Of a DNA stretch of 64,000 nucleotides, positions 48,205-57,678 are shown one piece after another. The position numbers were made by a program, and so were the translations under genes. Source of the DNA: an uncultured Bacteroidales bacterium (GTDB taxonomy: Bacteria > Bacteroidota > Bacteroidia > Bacteroidales > F082); the NCBI GenBank assembly GCA_946185535.1, contig CAMHJX010000002.1, positions 1-64,000 on the forward strand, read 5' to 3'. The stretch's first letter is position 1; each line of letters opens with the position of its first letter. The notes under the pieces are model-generated. The model had not been told where the DNA came from. It was given only the letters and a program-made list of their open reading frames with translations, and did no database searches.

Positions 48205-50064
48205 ATGATGCTTAACTTGAATGAATCGTTTGCCGGTTTGCGGATTCTGAACTTGGTCAGCAAGCAGAGTTTCTACCGGGAAGTGTACGAAGCGCTGACA
48301 CCTAAAAGCCAAAAGGTGTATCTGATCGTTTATGACAACCACAACAGCAGAATGTTGATGGATAATGGCAAGATGAGGGAGTTTGCCATGCTTTCGAAAT
48401 TGACGAATGCGGCGTTCCCTCAACCTATCAAAACCGGCTCTCTTAGCTATCGAGGCAGGACGATGTCGTACATGACGGCAAAGCACTTTGAGGGAACAAC
48501 GCTTCGGGCTTTGATGTGCGGCAGGCCATTGATTGTAAGGGTTGCTGTCAACATCGCTCTACAGGTGATGACCGCCGTGATGGACTTGACTGTCTACACC
48601 AACGGCGGTGGACACTACAACCTGAATCCCGATACGGTCATTGTGTCGAGAGTTAAAGGAGGAGTGATCGTGCATCTCGGAGGATTGGATCATGTATCTG
48701 GCCCTTGCTCTGGGAATCCTCCTTTCATCACATCCGATTTGAACCCCTGCTGTCGTGCTCCTGAAACCTACTTGGGACGCTACAAGTCCGCTTCCGATGT
48801 GTTCTCCATGGGGATGCTGCTTAGCTATATGCTGCTTGGCAACTACCCTTACAACATCGATGAGTCAGCGGCAGAAAGCAAAATCCGTGCTATCACCAAT
48901 TCAGGTATAGAGCTGGATCTTGACGATCGGCCAGACGAGCTAAAGGAGATTATCTCCAAGGCCGTCAGCAAGAAAGTGAGGATGCGGTATGCTGACCTGT
49001 GTGACATGTTTTCCGCACTCAACAGATTTGCGAGCGAAAATGGTATTGATACCCAAGCCCCCGTCATTACCAAGACACAGGAGTCAGGGGTTAGTGATGC
49101 CGATGGGAAAGAAAAGAAAGGGAATGAACCAAAAGATGAACAGCAAGAATCCGACTCGGAAACACCTCGACTGAAGATTGAAGCCAAGGTAAAGGAAGGG
49201 GAAGGTCTGCTGGCCGTTGCAGGCATGGAAGAGCTCAAGAATGCCCTTCGTAGTGACTTTGTTGACATCATGAACAACCGTGAACTGGCCGATAAATTTG
49301 GCATCAAGCCGAACAACTTTATCCTTTACGGGCCTCAGGGCTGTGGTAAGACCTACATTTCAAATCGCTTGGCCGAAGAAACGGGCATGGATACGTTCTT
49401 TGTGAATCCATCCGACCTTGGTTCGATTTATATCCATGGCACACAAGGACTTATTCGTGACTTGTTTCAAAAAGCAGAGGAAAAAGCGAAACAAAACGAC
49501 CGAGGATGTCTGTTGTTGGTGGATGAGATTGATGCCCACCTCCCAAAACGCGACATGAGAGGAAGTGAGTATTTGGCTGGCGAGGTAGCTGAGTGGCTTG
49601 TTCAGCTTAATGACTGCATTCAGAAAAACGTCTTTGTTATAGGTATGACCAACCGTCTCGACTGTTTGGACAGAGCCGCTATCAGGCATGGCCGTTTTGA
49701 CAAGGTTTTCTTTGTTGACCTGCCTGATGCCACGGGTCGGGAGGAACTCTTGAAGATGGAAGTTGACAAGGTGCCACATGAAACACACATTGACTATAAA
49801 GGTCTAGCCAAGATGTGTGAAGGTTTCACCGCAGGCGATCTCTCGTATGTGGTAAAAGAGGCGGCTAGACTTACCTTTAGCACATGTCTTAGCACACATG
49901 AGGATAACATTGTCATCGATGAAGCCTTGCTGAAGAAAGTACTTTCAGCCACTCGTCCCTCTGTCACAACCGAGGAGTTGCGGCAATACAGGAAGATCTG
50001 GGACGAGTTCATGAACAAAAACACGACCCAGCGCCAGACCATTGGATATCGTGCGTACAATTGA
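48205..50064 (+). CDS. Pseudokinase-AAA+ ATPase fusion
   Basis: 619 residues (ATGATG start). Residues ~1-280: protein-kinase fold with late motifs kept (RAPETYLGRYKSASDVFSMGMLLSYMLLGNYPY) but the catalytic loop is HYNLNPDTVIV (HRD Asp lost), DFG is replaced by LGG, and no VAIK lysine is seen: a pseudokinase. A Lys/Glu/Asp-rich linker (~285-335) leads to a classic AAA+ module: Walker A GPQGCGKT (~375), Walker B LLLVDEID (~437), second region TNRLDCLDRAAIRHGRFD with arginine finger (~494), and a C-terminal lid. It belongs near Cdc48/FtsH-type AAA proteins, which unfold substrates. The pseudokinase may be a sensor or adaptor. Followed 65 bp later by WG-repeat copy 2. Confidence 0.85.
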   Translation: MMLNLNESFAGLRILNLVSKQSFYREVYEALTPKSQKVYLIVYDNHNSRMLMDNGKMREFAMLSKLTNAAFPQPIKTGSLSYRGRTMSYMTAKHFEGTTLRALMCGRPLIVRVAVNIALQVMTAVMDLTVYTNGGGHYNLNPDTVIVSRVKGGVIVHLGGLDHVSGPCSGNPPFITSDLNPCCRAPETYLGRYKSASDVFSMGMLLSYMLLGNYPYNIDESAAESKIRAITNSGIELDLDDRPDELKEIISKAVSKKVRMRYADLCDMFSALNRFASENGIDTQAPVITKTQESGVSDADGKEKKGNEPKDEQQESDSETPRLKIEAKVKEGEGLLAVAGMEELKNALRSDFVDIMNNRELADKFGIKPNNFILYGPQGCGKTYISNRLAEETGMDTFFVNPSDLGSIYIHGTQGLIRDLFQKAEEKAKQNDRGCLLLVDEIDAHLPKRDMRGSEYLAGEVAEWLVQLNDCIQKNVFVIGMTNRLDCLDRAAIRHGRFDKVFFVDLPDATGREELLKMEVDKVPHETHIDYKGLAKMCEGFTAGDLSYVVKEAARLTFSTCLSTHEDNIVIDEALLKKVLSATRPSVTTEELRQYRKIWDEFMNKNTTQRQTIGYRAYN

Positions 50065-50129
50065 TACCACAATGAAACAAATTGAAATCAAAAAGTAATA
50101 TTTCACTAACCATCTAAATGTTTAAAATT

Positions 50130-51302
50130 ATGAGTAAAAATGAACAAAAAGTCAAGTCCTCCACCACCTTTGGTAGAGGCATCAAGCAAGCCGCTCGCTG
50201 GGTGGCCAAAATGTTCGGCTACAAGGCCGAGAACAAGTTCGCAAGAGGAGTGTGGTATGTGTTCGCCACAAGTGCTGCCGCTTTGACGCTGTATTTTGCT
50301 GTGGCACTCACTATCGTAATCGTCGATGGTGTTAGCGATATCATTATTGACTACAGGTATCATCGCATGGATCACAGTCAGACCTATCTGCATGATTTCA
50401 GCAACGAGTATGTTAGCCCCTATGTCATCTATCACAGCAGCTGCCCCACCTATCTCTACAACACAACCACGGGCCGACGCACGGCGACTGACATCCGCTG
50501 GATTTGCAAGTCGTCGGATGGCGACAGTCTCGCCTGTTTCTCTACCGTTGAGGAGCGAAAGCGCGGCTACTTCAACCGCTACACGGGGGAGGTGGTCATT
50601 CCAGCGCGATACCAGAAAGCCTGGATTTTTTCGGAAGGTGTGGCTTGTGTTTTAGACAAGGGCGTGCTCCACTTCATTGACCACAATGGACAAACCTTAA
50701 TGGGTAGGGAGTTCCCATACACTGAACGCATCGACGACTACTGCTTCCACAACGGATTGTGTTCCATGTTGGGCGACAACAACCGCATCGGCCTCATAGA
50801 CAAGCAAGGCAACTGGGTGGTGGAGCCGGAGTATTACCAAATGTCATACGACACGAAAGGCTTCTGGCTGGTACAAGACCGTGAATGGAATTATGGCTTG
50901 CTTGATGCGAAAGGTCAGATGCTTCTGCCCATCGAGTATGACAACATCACCATTCACCCAGAGGATAGCTGCATCTTTGTGCGTCGTCTTGACCATCTTA
51001 ACCAGGTGCTGGACTTTGAATGCAACATCATCAATCCATGCAACTTCGAAGAGGTCGAGAAAATGGAGTACTCTACCGATGAGTATGACGAAGAAGGCAT
51101 CCTGAAATCGGCTACGGCAAATTGTCTGAAGTATGAAACCTTCGAAGGGTATTATGGCTTGATGGACAAGGATGGCAACATCATTACGCCGCCTTCGTAT
51201 ACCCGCATCATGGCCATCGGCAGAAACCGTTACCATTGTGACGGCCCCAATGGTTCTGTGATTTTGGACAGCAAGGGGAACGAATGTGGGGAGAAACTAT
51301 AA
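50130..51302 (+). CDS. WG-repeat membrane protein, copy 2
   Basis: 390 residues from ATG 50130 (ATG 50118 in frame is possible); the chosen start matches the start context AAAATTATGA of copy 1. Same layout as the protein at 44924: basic N-terminus (RGIKQAARWVAKMFGYKAENKFARG), membrane helix, WG-type repeats (RIGLIDKQGNWVVEPEYYQM, NYGLLDAKGQMLLPIEYD, YYGLMDKDGNIITPPSYTRI). Stop region AAACTATAAAGATTATGA is shared too. Placed after the AAA+ gene, possibly its membrane partner. Confidence 0.85.
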   Translation: MSKNEQKVKSSTTFGRGIKQAARWVAKMFGYKAENKFARGVWYVFATSAAALTLYFAVALTIVIVDGVSDIIIDYRYHRMDHSQTYLHDFSNEYVSPYVIYHSSCPTYLYNTTTGRRTATDIRWICKSSDGDSLACFSTVEERKRGYFNRYTGEVVIPARYQKAWIFSEGVACVLDKGVLHFIDHNGQTLMGREFPYTERIDDYCFHNGLCSMLGDNNRIGLIDKQGNWVVEPEYYQMSYDTKGFWLVQDREWNYGLLDAKGQMLLPIEYDNITIHPEDSCIFVRRLDHLNQVLDFECNIINPCNFEEVEKMEYSTDEYDEEGILKSATANCLKYETFEGYYGLMDKDGNIITPPSYTRIMAIGRNRYHCDGPNGSVILDSKGNECGEKL

Positions 51303-51317
51303 AGATTATGATGTTTT

Positions 51318-51355
51318 GAAGAGGGTGCGTCCTTCCATGACACACCCTCTTCTTT
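51318..51355 (+). terminator. Intrinsic terminator after WG-repeat gene 2
   Basis: GAAGAGGGTG (51318-51327) and CACCCTCTTC (51343-51352), a perfect 10-bp stem followed by TTTC. Confidence 0.75.
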
Positions 51356-51379
51356 CAGCCTTTAACGCACTAAAACAAT

Positions 51380-52018
51380 ATGAATATGACAACAATCGAC
51401 AATCATTTCAACGAACTGCTAAACGCAGACACACTCCCAAGGAGTATTTTCGAATGTTTGAACACAGAACGTTACAGGACTTATCCAGCTAAGACCGAAG
51501 ATTGGGGTGATGGAATGTCCATCGTCAGCGAAGTCATTGGCAGTTATTGGAAACCTCGTTTCCTGATGGACAACAACACAAAATGTGCCTACGAGTTCAT
51601 GGATAGTGATGAAATGCTGGTCACCGTCAGTCAAAACGACATCGATTGGGATTCCTTGCAATCCCTTCCGCAAAAAGCCATTCAACGTGCTCGTCGCTTG
51701 AGTTTCCATTATCCCTCGTTTATCAGGTTGTTTAAGAATGGAGTTGCTGAAGTGGCTTGGCAACTTAATCCTGATGGTCGCTATTACATGGACGATGATG
51801 GCTTCGGCATGACCGATGATAAAGAAATCAACATATACGGTTTTATCGACAAAACCGGAACTGTTGTGGTGAAATTCCAAGCTATTGATAGCAGCAAACA
51901 GCTCTATGCCATGCGGCGCGTGGCTGAAAAACGCGTGCGACGAAGAACAAAAACCAAGAGAGGATTTTTTAACCTAAAACTGCGAATGGATTTAAAAAAG
52001 TTTATTTTTGCCAAGTAA
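51380..52018 (+). CDS. Hypothetical protein
   Basis: 212 residues, not recognised. Soluble, mixed alpha/beta, with a WG-like strand pair near the end (INIYGFIDKTGTVVVKFQAI) and a basic C-terminus (RRVAEKRVRRRTKTKRGFFNLKLRMDLKKF). May belong with the WG-repeat genes upstream. Confidence 0.6.
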   Translation: MNMTTIDNHFNELLNADTLPRSIFECLNTERYRTYPAKTEDWGDGMSIVSEVIGSYWKPRFLMDNNTKCAYEFMDSDEMLVTVSQNDIDWDSLQSLPQKAIQRARRLSFHYPSFIRLFKNGVAEVAWQLNPDGRYYMDDDGFGMTDDKEINIYGFIDKTGTVVVKFQAIDSSKQLYAMRRVAEKRVRRRTKTKRGFFNLKLRMDLKKFIFAK

Positions 52019-52057
52019 ATCCAAGACCTTAACATATTTAATTTAATAATGACTGAT

Positions 52058-53287
52058 ATGAACAAGTTACATATAATGACAATCCTCTGCATGTTTCTAT
52101 TGCAGGGTAGTATTCTCGAATCATGCACCAATAGTACCGTCAAGAAAGTAGAGGCGGTCAAGGTGCAAGAGACTGAAACCGATAATGAGAACGTCTTTTC
52201 CATGGCGGATGAAGAAGAAGTGGTGACAGAAGAAGAGGGAATTTCACCTATTGCTGACACCATCTGTATTGTCGACGGAAGGGTCTTTTATTTTGGGGTG
52301 GGTGAAACGATTTGCTCGAATAGGATATTTGAAAGGAATAAAGTGTGGCTTGAAACTCCCGCGTTGCAAGTCTTACCTTATTCGGATACTTCATCGTATA
52401 GTTTTTGCGTATGCACTCCTTTCAAATGTCTGCTTGTAGACTTTTCGGATGAGAACAGCTTGGCTCAGCTTTCAACGCTAACGGCAGTGCTTCCATCTTT
52501 CGAACGAAAGACCCAAAGTTTCGTTAAGGAGGATAGTGTTGCCCAATACTATTTTGAAGTAGATTTTCCGACCATCTCTTTTGCTAATGCCAAAGTGATA
52601 AGGAAATGGTTGGCTGGAAAAATAGTTGCGGCAAATAATGACGAAGTGGATGGAACAATTGCGACCAACATAAATAATTGTAAAATAAGTTCGAAAGGAG
52701 TCTTGGAATATACGGGTGACCCTATGGATAATCGTCAAATTGCCCAATTTGCTGCCGATGTCTATTTTGCCATCATAGAAGCAGAATATGGAGATATGGA
52801 TGAGGATTTTGCTCCAACGTGTCTTTATCAAGAACTAAATATGCGGGCCATGATATGTAATAATAGGTTTGTGACCTATCAACAATGTGAATCTAGCTAT
52901 AGTGGAGGTATGCATGGTGGTTTCACTGAAAGATTGGTTTCTTTCGACCATGTTAATAAACAGGAGATTGATAATTCCTATTTGTTTAAGCCTGGTTATG
53001 AAGAAGAACTGGCGAATATTCTTGTCGAAGAAGCGTTGAAGTCGCCAGACAATCAGGTATCTGAATCCAGTATTCGTGCAGGTGTAACCAATTTGGATGA
53101 AGAAGGCAATCCTATCGGTGGCTATACGTTTCCAAGACCGGGTTTGTCAGAGGAAGGAGTTGTGTTTTCTTTTCAGCCATACGATATCAGTTGTTTTGCT
53201 GATGGTACATTCCATTTTGTGATACCCTACGAGAGAGTGAAGCATCTTCTGACGAATAGAGCAAAATGGTGTTTGGGTTTGAAATAA
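52058..53287 (+). CDS. Lipoprotein with DUF3298 (RsiV-like) domain
   Basis: 409 residues from ATG 52058, which gives a proper lipoprotein signal (MTILCMFLLQGSILESC); ATG 52049 is also in frame. A Glu/Val-rich linker follows. The C-terminal ~200 residues match the DUF4163/DUF3298 pattern found in RsiV-type lysozyme-binding anti-sigma factors and PdaC: SSYSGGMHGGF, SYLFKPGYEEELANIL, and GVVFSFQPYDISCFADGTFHFVIPY. Periplasmic or outer-membrane lipoprotein, likely binding peptidoglycan-type ligands or lysozyme. No sigma factor is adjacent. Confidence 0.8.
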   Translation: MNKLHIMTILCMFLLQGSILESCTNSTVKKVEAVKVQETETDNENVFSMADEEEVVTEEEGISPIADTICIVDGRVFYFGVGETICSNRIFERNKVWLETPALQVLPYSDTSSYSFCVCTPFKCLLVDFSDENSLAQLSTLTAVLPSFERKTQSFVKEDSVAQYYFEVDFPTISFANAKVIRKWLAGKIVAANNDEVDGTIATNINNCKISSKGVLEYTGDPMDNRQIAQFAADVYFAIIEAEYGDMDEDFAPTCLYQELNMRAMICNNRFVTYQQCESSYSGGMHGGFTERLVSFDHVNKQEIDNSYLFKPGYEEELANILVEEALKSPDNQVSESSIRAGVTNLDEEGNPIGGYTFPRPGLSEEGVVFSFQPYDISCFADGTFHFVIPYERVKHLLTNRAKWCLGLK

Positions 53288-53352
53288 ATGGACACTTGAT
53301 TGTTTGTTCCTTTTGAGGATTTAATTTATTAATACAATGATTAGCAATAGCC

Positions 53353-53547
53353 ATGAAATCCAACAAGAAAAAGAAAAATAAGCAAAAATTCAGCACCCTG
53401 AAAGCCCTCCTCAAAGCCGACCGCGAGAAGGAAATTGAACAGTACGGCAAGCAGGTTAGTATGCGACCGTCGAAGGTGCATAAGTCGAAGAAGGACTATG
53501 ACAGGAAACGGAATAGGGCAATTGAAAAAGATATAGATAATGATTGA
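53353..53547 (+). CDS. Small highly basic protein
   Basis: 64 residues, Lys/Arg-rich throughout (MKSNKKKKNKQKFSTLKALL, VHKSKKDYDRKRNR). Small proteins of this type (starting K-rich, then FxTLKALxKADRE) recur in Bacteroidales. Probably binds nucleic acid. Overlaps the phosphoesterase gene by 8 bp, so it is real and co-expressed. Confidence 0.65.
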   Translation: MKSNKKKKNKQKFSTLKALLKADREKEIEQYGKQVSMRPSKVHKSKKDYDRKRNRAIEKDIDND

Positions 53548-54262
53548 AATGGCTCCTCACATCATAATCATCCCCGACCTTCACGGAAGGGAGTTCTGGC
53601 GGGAAGCGATAGGTGAGTTGCCTGCGGATGCAAGGGTGGTGTTCCTCGGCGACTACCTGGATCCATACGAGAACGAATGGATATATTGGACGGATGCTTT
53701 CAAGAGCCTTCAAGACATCATTGCTTTGAAGAAGGCGAATACTGAACAAGTTACTTTGCTTTGGGGAAATCACGATTTGCACTATCTGTTTCCCTCGTTG
53801 CAGGGGAGCCGGTATAATGAATACAAAGCGGATGTGATTAGGATGACGTTTGAAGAGAATTTGGATTGTTTTCAAATGGCTGTTGAATATGCCGTTGGTG
53901 GGAAAAGATACTTTTTCTCCCATGCGGGTGTCCATCCTGAATGGTTGAAAAAACATCCTGACCTTTTCGGTTCGGCAGATAAGGTAACTGCGGAAACCTT
54001 TAACCGACTGATGTTTACGGATGAGTTTGTCGAAGCTTTAAGTGATGTCTCTGCCTTGCGAGGTGGATGGAGTCGTGTAGGGAGCATGGTTTGGGCTGAT
54101 ATTGACGAATTTGCAGGAACAAAAGTGAATGAATCGGAAATGTTACAGATTTGCGGTCATACTAAATGTCCAAATGGCCAACCCAAAGTCTGTGGAAATG
54201 CAATTTGCGTGGATTGTCAAAAGGCGTTTTTGCTGTCGGAAAAGGGAATTGTAGGTTTTTGA
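53540..54262 (+). CDS. Calcineurin-like metallophosphoesterase
   Basis: 240 residues. Metal-binding motifs in order: IIPDLHGR, FLGDYLDPY, LLWGNHDLHY, FFSHAGVHPEW, ICGHTKC. Family of PPP-type/ApaH-like phosphatases; substrate unknown. A second start (MAPHI) 9 bp later is possible. Translation-coupled to the basic protein gene. Confidence 0.9.
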   Translation: MIEMAPHIIIIPDLHGREFWREAIGELPADARVVFLGDYLDPYENEWIYWTDAFKSLQDIIALKKANTEQVTLLWGNHDLHYLFPSLQGSRYNEYKADVIRMTFEENLDCFQMAVEYAVGGKRYFFSHAGVHPEWLKKHPDLFGSADKVTAETFNRLMFTDEFVEALSDVSALRGGWSRVGSMVWADIDEFAGTKVNESEMLQICGHTKCPNGQPKVCGNAICVDCQKAFLLSEKGIVGF

Positions 54263-54283
54263 GGTTTGAAATGTTTTTTTCCG

Positions 54284-54291
54284 TAGCTTTG
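54284..54291 (+). promoter_or_regulatory. -7 element of the transketolase operon
   Basis: TAGCTTTG, exact TAnnTTTG match, 35 bp before the ATG at 54326. Confidence 0.6.
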
Positions 54292-54325
54292 CAGTCAAAT
54301 TCTTATAAAACAAAACACTTCCAAT

Positions 54326-55168
54326 ATGATTATCAACGAATTAGAAAGAATCGCCTCTCAGGTGCGCCGCGACATCATTCGCATGGTGCATGGGTGCCAG
54401 TCTGGACATCCGGGCGGCTCTTTGGGCGCGACCGACATCGTCACCGCCCTTTATTTCGACCAAATGCAAATCGACCCCGCCAACTTCCGCATGGACGGCA
54501 ACGGTGAGGACATGTTCTTCCTCTCCAACGGCCACATCAGCCCGATGTTTTACAGCATCTTGGCAAGACGCGGCTATTTCCCTGTCAAAGAGTTGGCTAC
54601 CTTTCGTCGCCTTGGCACACGCCTGCAAGGGCATCCCACCACGGCTGAGGGCCTGCCTGGTGTCCGCATCGCTTCGGGTTCGCTCGGCCAAGGACTTTCG
54701 GTGGCTGTCGGTGCAGCACAAGCTAAGCGACTGAACGGTGACAAACACCTTGTCTTCGTCCTCATGGGCGACGGCGAGCAAGAGGAAGGCCAGATATGGG
54801 AAGCTGCCATGTATGCGCCCGCCAAAGGTGTGGATAACCTCGTGGCCATCATCGACTACAACAAGAAACAAATCGACGGTCCCACTGATGAGGTGCTCAA
54901 CCTCGGCGACTTGCGTGCCAAATACGAGGCCTTCGGCTGGAATGTCCTCGAGATGAGCGGCAATAATATGCAGGCTGTGGTGAACACCCTGAAATTCGCC
55001 CGCGGGAACGCTTTCCAAGGTGCTCCGCAACTCATCTTGGCCCACACCGAGATGGGCTTTGGTGTCGACTTCATGATGGGTACGCACAAATGGCACGGCT
55101 CGGCCCCCAACGACGAACAAGCCGCCAATGCACTTTCGCAGTTACAGGAGACTTTAGGTGATTATTAG
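54326..55168 (+). CDS. Transketolase, N-terminal (ThDP-binding) subunit
   Basis: 280 residues. HGCQSGHPGGSLGATDIVTALYF, and the ThDP-binding motif GDGEQEEGQIWEAAMYA...NLVAIIDYNKKQIDG. Forms a functional transketolase with the next gene's product, moving two-carbon units in the non-oxidative pentose phosphate pathway. Split transketolases are common outside proteobacteria. Its stop codon touches repeat copy A. Confidence 0.95.
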   Translation: MIINELERIASQVRRDIIRMVHGCQSGHPGGSLGATDIVTALYFDQMQIDPANFRMDGNGEDMFFLSNGHISPMFYSILARRGYFPVKELATFRRLGTRLQGHPTTAEGLPGVRIASGSLGQGLSVAVGAAQAKRLNGDKHLVFVLMGDGEQEEGQIWEAAMYAPAKGVDNLVAIIDYNKKQIDGPTDEVLNLGDLRAKYEAFGWNVLEMSGNNMQAVVNTLKFARGNAFQGAPQLILAHTEMGFGVDFMMGTHKWHGSAPNDEQAANALSQLQETLGDY

Positions 55169-55299
55169 ATTCCCTTTTGGGAATGGAAAGGTAATGATAG
55201 TTATCCAGCGGCGGTAGGAAAAGCTATTGACAATGAAGCTGTCGCAACCGCCGCGAGTAACAAAAACAATAAACTCCATTCCCGCTGGGGAACTCAATC
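55168..55299. repeat. Palindromic ~130-bp element, copy A
   Basis: Left end GATTCCCTTTTGGGAATGGA (55168-55187), inner GCGGCGGT (55208-55215) and ACCGCCGC (55247-55254), right end TCCATTCCC (55275-55283) then GGGG and AACTCAATC. Lies between the two transketolase subunit genes. The terminal TGA.../TAG of the first gene abuts it. Copies B and C are at 56318 and 61689. Confidence 0.85.
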
Positions 55300-55337
55300 T
55301 TAAATTTTGAATTTCAAATTTTAAATCGCTGAAAAAC

Positions 55338-56291
55338 ATGGACTTTACAATTCAAAACAATAAAGATACAAGATCGGGGTTCGGAGAAGGCTTGCTCGAA
55401 GCAGGCCGCCGCAATCCCAAGGTGGTGGCTTTCTGTGCCGACCTCACCGGTTCACTGAAGATGGGCGACTTCGCCAAGGAGTTCCCCAAGCGTTTCTTTC
55501 AGACAGGCATCGCCGAGGCCAATATGATCAACATGGCAGCAGGTATGGCCTTGAGCGGCTTCGTGCCGTTCACGGGCACCTTTGCGGCTTTCTCCACGGG
55601 ACGCGTATATGACCAGATTCGTCAGAGTGTGGCCTATTCCAACAAGAACGTGAAGATTGCTGCCTCCCATGCTGGTGTTACTCTCGGCGAAGATGGTGCC
55701 ACACACCAGATCCTCGAGGACATCGGCATGATGAAGATGTTGCCCAATATGACGGTCATCGTGCCGTGCGACTTCAACCAGACCAAGAACGCCACCATTG
55801 CCGCTGCCGAGTATGAAGGCCCGGTGTACCTGCGGTTCGGTCGCCCGAAAGTACCGAATTTCACCCCTGTGGATGAGAAATTTGTCATCGGCAAGGCCCA
55901 AATGCTGCAAGAAGGCACCGATGTGACTATTTTTGCTTGCGGCCACCTCGTTTGGAAAGCCGTGCAAGCGCTTCCGATACTGAAGGAGATGGGCATCAAT
56001 GCGGAGTTGATTAACATTCACACCATCAAGCCGTTGGATATGGATGCTGTGCTGAAGTCGGTAGGGAAGACCCGTTGTGTGGTCACTGCAGAGGAACACC
56101 AACGTAATGGCGGTTTGGGCGACAGCATTGCGCAGGTTTTGGCTTTGAACATGCCTTGCCCGATGGAAATGGTGGCCGTCAACGACGTGTTTGGCCAAAG
56201 CGGTACGCCCGATGAGTTGCTGAAAGCCTATCATCTCGACACGCCCGACATCGTGGAGGCGGTGAAAAAAGTTGTTGCTCGCAAACAATAA
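55338..56291 (+). CDS. Transketolase, C-terminal subunit
   Basis: 317 residues. Pyrimidine-binding domain (FFQTGIAEANMINMAAGMALSG with catalytic Glu, GVTLGEDGATHQILEDIGMMK) and the C-terminal transketolase domain (VTIFACGHLVWKAVQALPIL, AEEHQRNGGLGDSIAQVL). Partner of the preceding gene although the gap of 169 bp is filled by an inserted repeat. Confidence 0.95.
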   Translation: MDFTIQNNKDTRSGFGEGLLEAGRRNPKVVAFCADLTGSLKMGDFAKEFPKRFFQTGIAEANMINMAAGMALSGFVPFTGTFAAFSTGRVYDQIRQSVAYSNKNVKIAASHAGVTLGEDGATHQILEDIGMMKMLPNMTVIVPCDFNQTKNATIAAAEYEGPVYLRFGRPKVPNFTPVDEKFVIGKAQMLQEGTDVTIFACGHLVWKAVQALPILKEMGINAELINIHTIKPLDMDAVLKSVGKTRCVVTAEEHQRNGGLGDSIAQVLALNMPCPMEMVAVNDVFGQSGTPDELLKAYHLDTPDIVEAVKKVVARKQ

Positions 56292-56317
56292 AGAACAAAA
56301 AAGAACGATATATTGAA

Positions 56318-56443
56318 GATTCCCTACGGGAATGGATGTTCGTTTATTAGGTACCTAGCGGCGGTTTGAGTATGTTACCTGCCGTAAGTTGGTACAGACC
56401 GCCGCAGGGTACTTTATGGTCTTCTCCATTCCCGAAGGGAATC
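56318..56443. repeat. Palindromic ~130-bp element, copy B
   Basis: Left end GATTCCCTACGGGAATGGA (56318-56336), inner GCGGCGGT (56358-56365) and ACCGCCGC (56398-56405), right end TCCATTCCCGAAGGGAATC (56425-56443). The most symmetric copy. Lies between transketolase and alkaline phosphatase genes. Confidence 0.85.
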
Positions 56444-56469
56444 TCAACAAGTAAACAAATCAATCCAAT

Positions 56470-57639
56470 ATGAAAAAACTAACTACACTATCCTTAATCG
56501 CCCTCGTTATGTTGGGCATCTTTTCCTCATGTTGCACCGAGAAAGAAACCCCAGAGCCACCTAAGGCTTTGAACGTCATTTATTTCATTGGCGACGGTAC
56601 GGCATTGCCCCAGGTCTATGCAGGTATGTTGGCTACCCGTCAGGAATTGGTGTTTCCCAAATTCCCTTACATTGGTGTGGTTGACACCCACTCAGCCAGT
56701 AATGACATCACTGACTCGGCTGCGGGCGGAACAGCTCTCGCCAGCGACCATAAGACCAACAACGCCATGATTGGCGTGAATCCGGACACTATTCCGGTCA
56801 AGACCTTGCTCGAAGTCTTTGCTGAACAGGGTAAGGAAACAGGCATCGTTGTGACGAGTTATGTCACGCATGCCACGCCTGCCTCTTTTTATGCGAAGGT
56901 GCCGCATCGCAAGCAATATGAGGATATTGCCGTGCAGATGGCCGAAAATCCTTATTTGAACCTGATCATCGGCGGAGGCATGAAACACTTTAACCAACGT
57001 AAGGACAGCCTCAACCTCGTTGAGAAGATGGAGAATGAGTTGGGCTGGAAGGTTTACGACACCCTTGCCGATATTGATGTGACATGCAAGAAATATGCGG
57101 TGATGGCCAATGACGGTCACATGCCTCCTGCGGCTGAGCGTGGCGACTTTTTGCCTCGTGCCGTGAAGACTGCCTTGAACTCCCTTGATGATGCTGAGAA
57201 TGGCTTCTTCCTCATGGTGGAAGGTTCGCAGATTGACTTCGCATGCCATGGCAACGATTCTGCTTGGATGGTGAATGAGGTGGTCGACTTCAGCCAAGCC
57301 ATTCAAATCGCTTTGGACTATGCTGAGGAACATGGAAACACTCTGGTTGTGGTTACTGCCGACCATGAGACGGGTGGCCTGACCATGCCTGACCCCAAGG
57401 GGAAATACACCAATGTCGTGTTCAATTATTCCACGGGAAGCCACACTTGCCTGCCAGTGATGGTGTATGCCTATGGTCCTGGTGCAGAGCAGTTCACGGG
57501 CTGGATGCAGAATACCGCCATCAAGGGCAAGATTTTGAATGCCTGTGGTATGGAGAATATTGGCGATGGTCTACCCGAGGTTGATAGCACGAAAGTCAAG
57601 GCGGTAAAAGTCAATTTGGATAGCAAGCCTGAAAACTAG
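56470..57639 (+). CDS. Alkaline phosphatase (lipoprotein)
   Basis: 389 residues. Lipoprotein-type signal (LVMLGIFSSCC). PhoA-family core: YFIGDGTALPQ (metal Asp), nucleophile Ser in TDSAAGGTALASDHKT, HATPASFYAKVPHR, MVEGSQIDFACHGNDS, VVTADHETGGLTMPDP, GSHTCLPV. Releases phosphate from monoesters in the periplasm. Somewhat short but with all metal and nucleophile motifs. Confidence 0.93.
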   Translation: MKKLTTLSLIALVMLGIFSSCCTEKETPEPPKALNVIYFIGDGTALPQVYAGMLATRQELVFPKFPYIGVVDTHSASNDITDSAAGGTALASDHKTNNAMIGVNPDTIPVKTLLEVFAEQGKETGIVVTSYVTHATPASFYAKVPHRKQYEDIAVQMAENPYLNLIIGGGMKHFNQRKDSLNLVEKMENELGWKVYDTLADIDVTCKKYAVMANDGHMPPAAERGDFLPRAVKTALNSLDDAENGFFLMVEGSQIDFACHGNDSAWMVNEVVDFSQAIQIALDYAEEHGNTLVVVTADHETGGLTMPDPKGKYTNVVFNYSTGSHTCLPVMVYAYGPGAEQFTGWMQNTAIKGKILNACGMENIGDGLPEVDSTKVKAVKVNLDSKPEN

Positions 57640-57678
57640 AGGAAAACCTATTTATAAACAAAGCGAAAAATGAATGGT

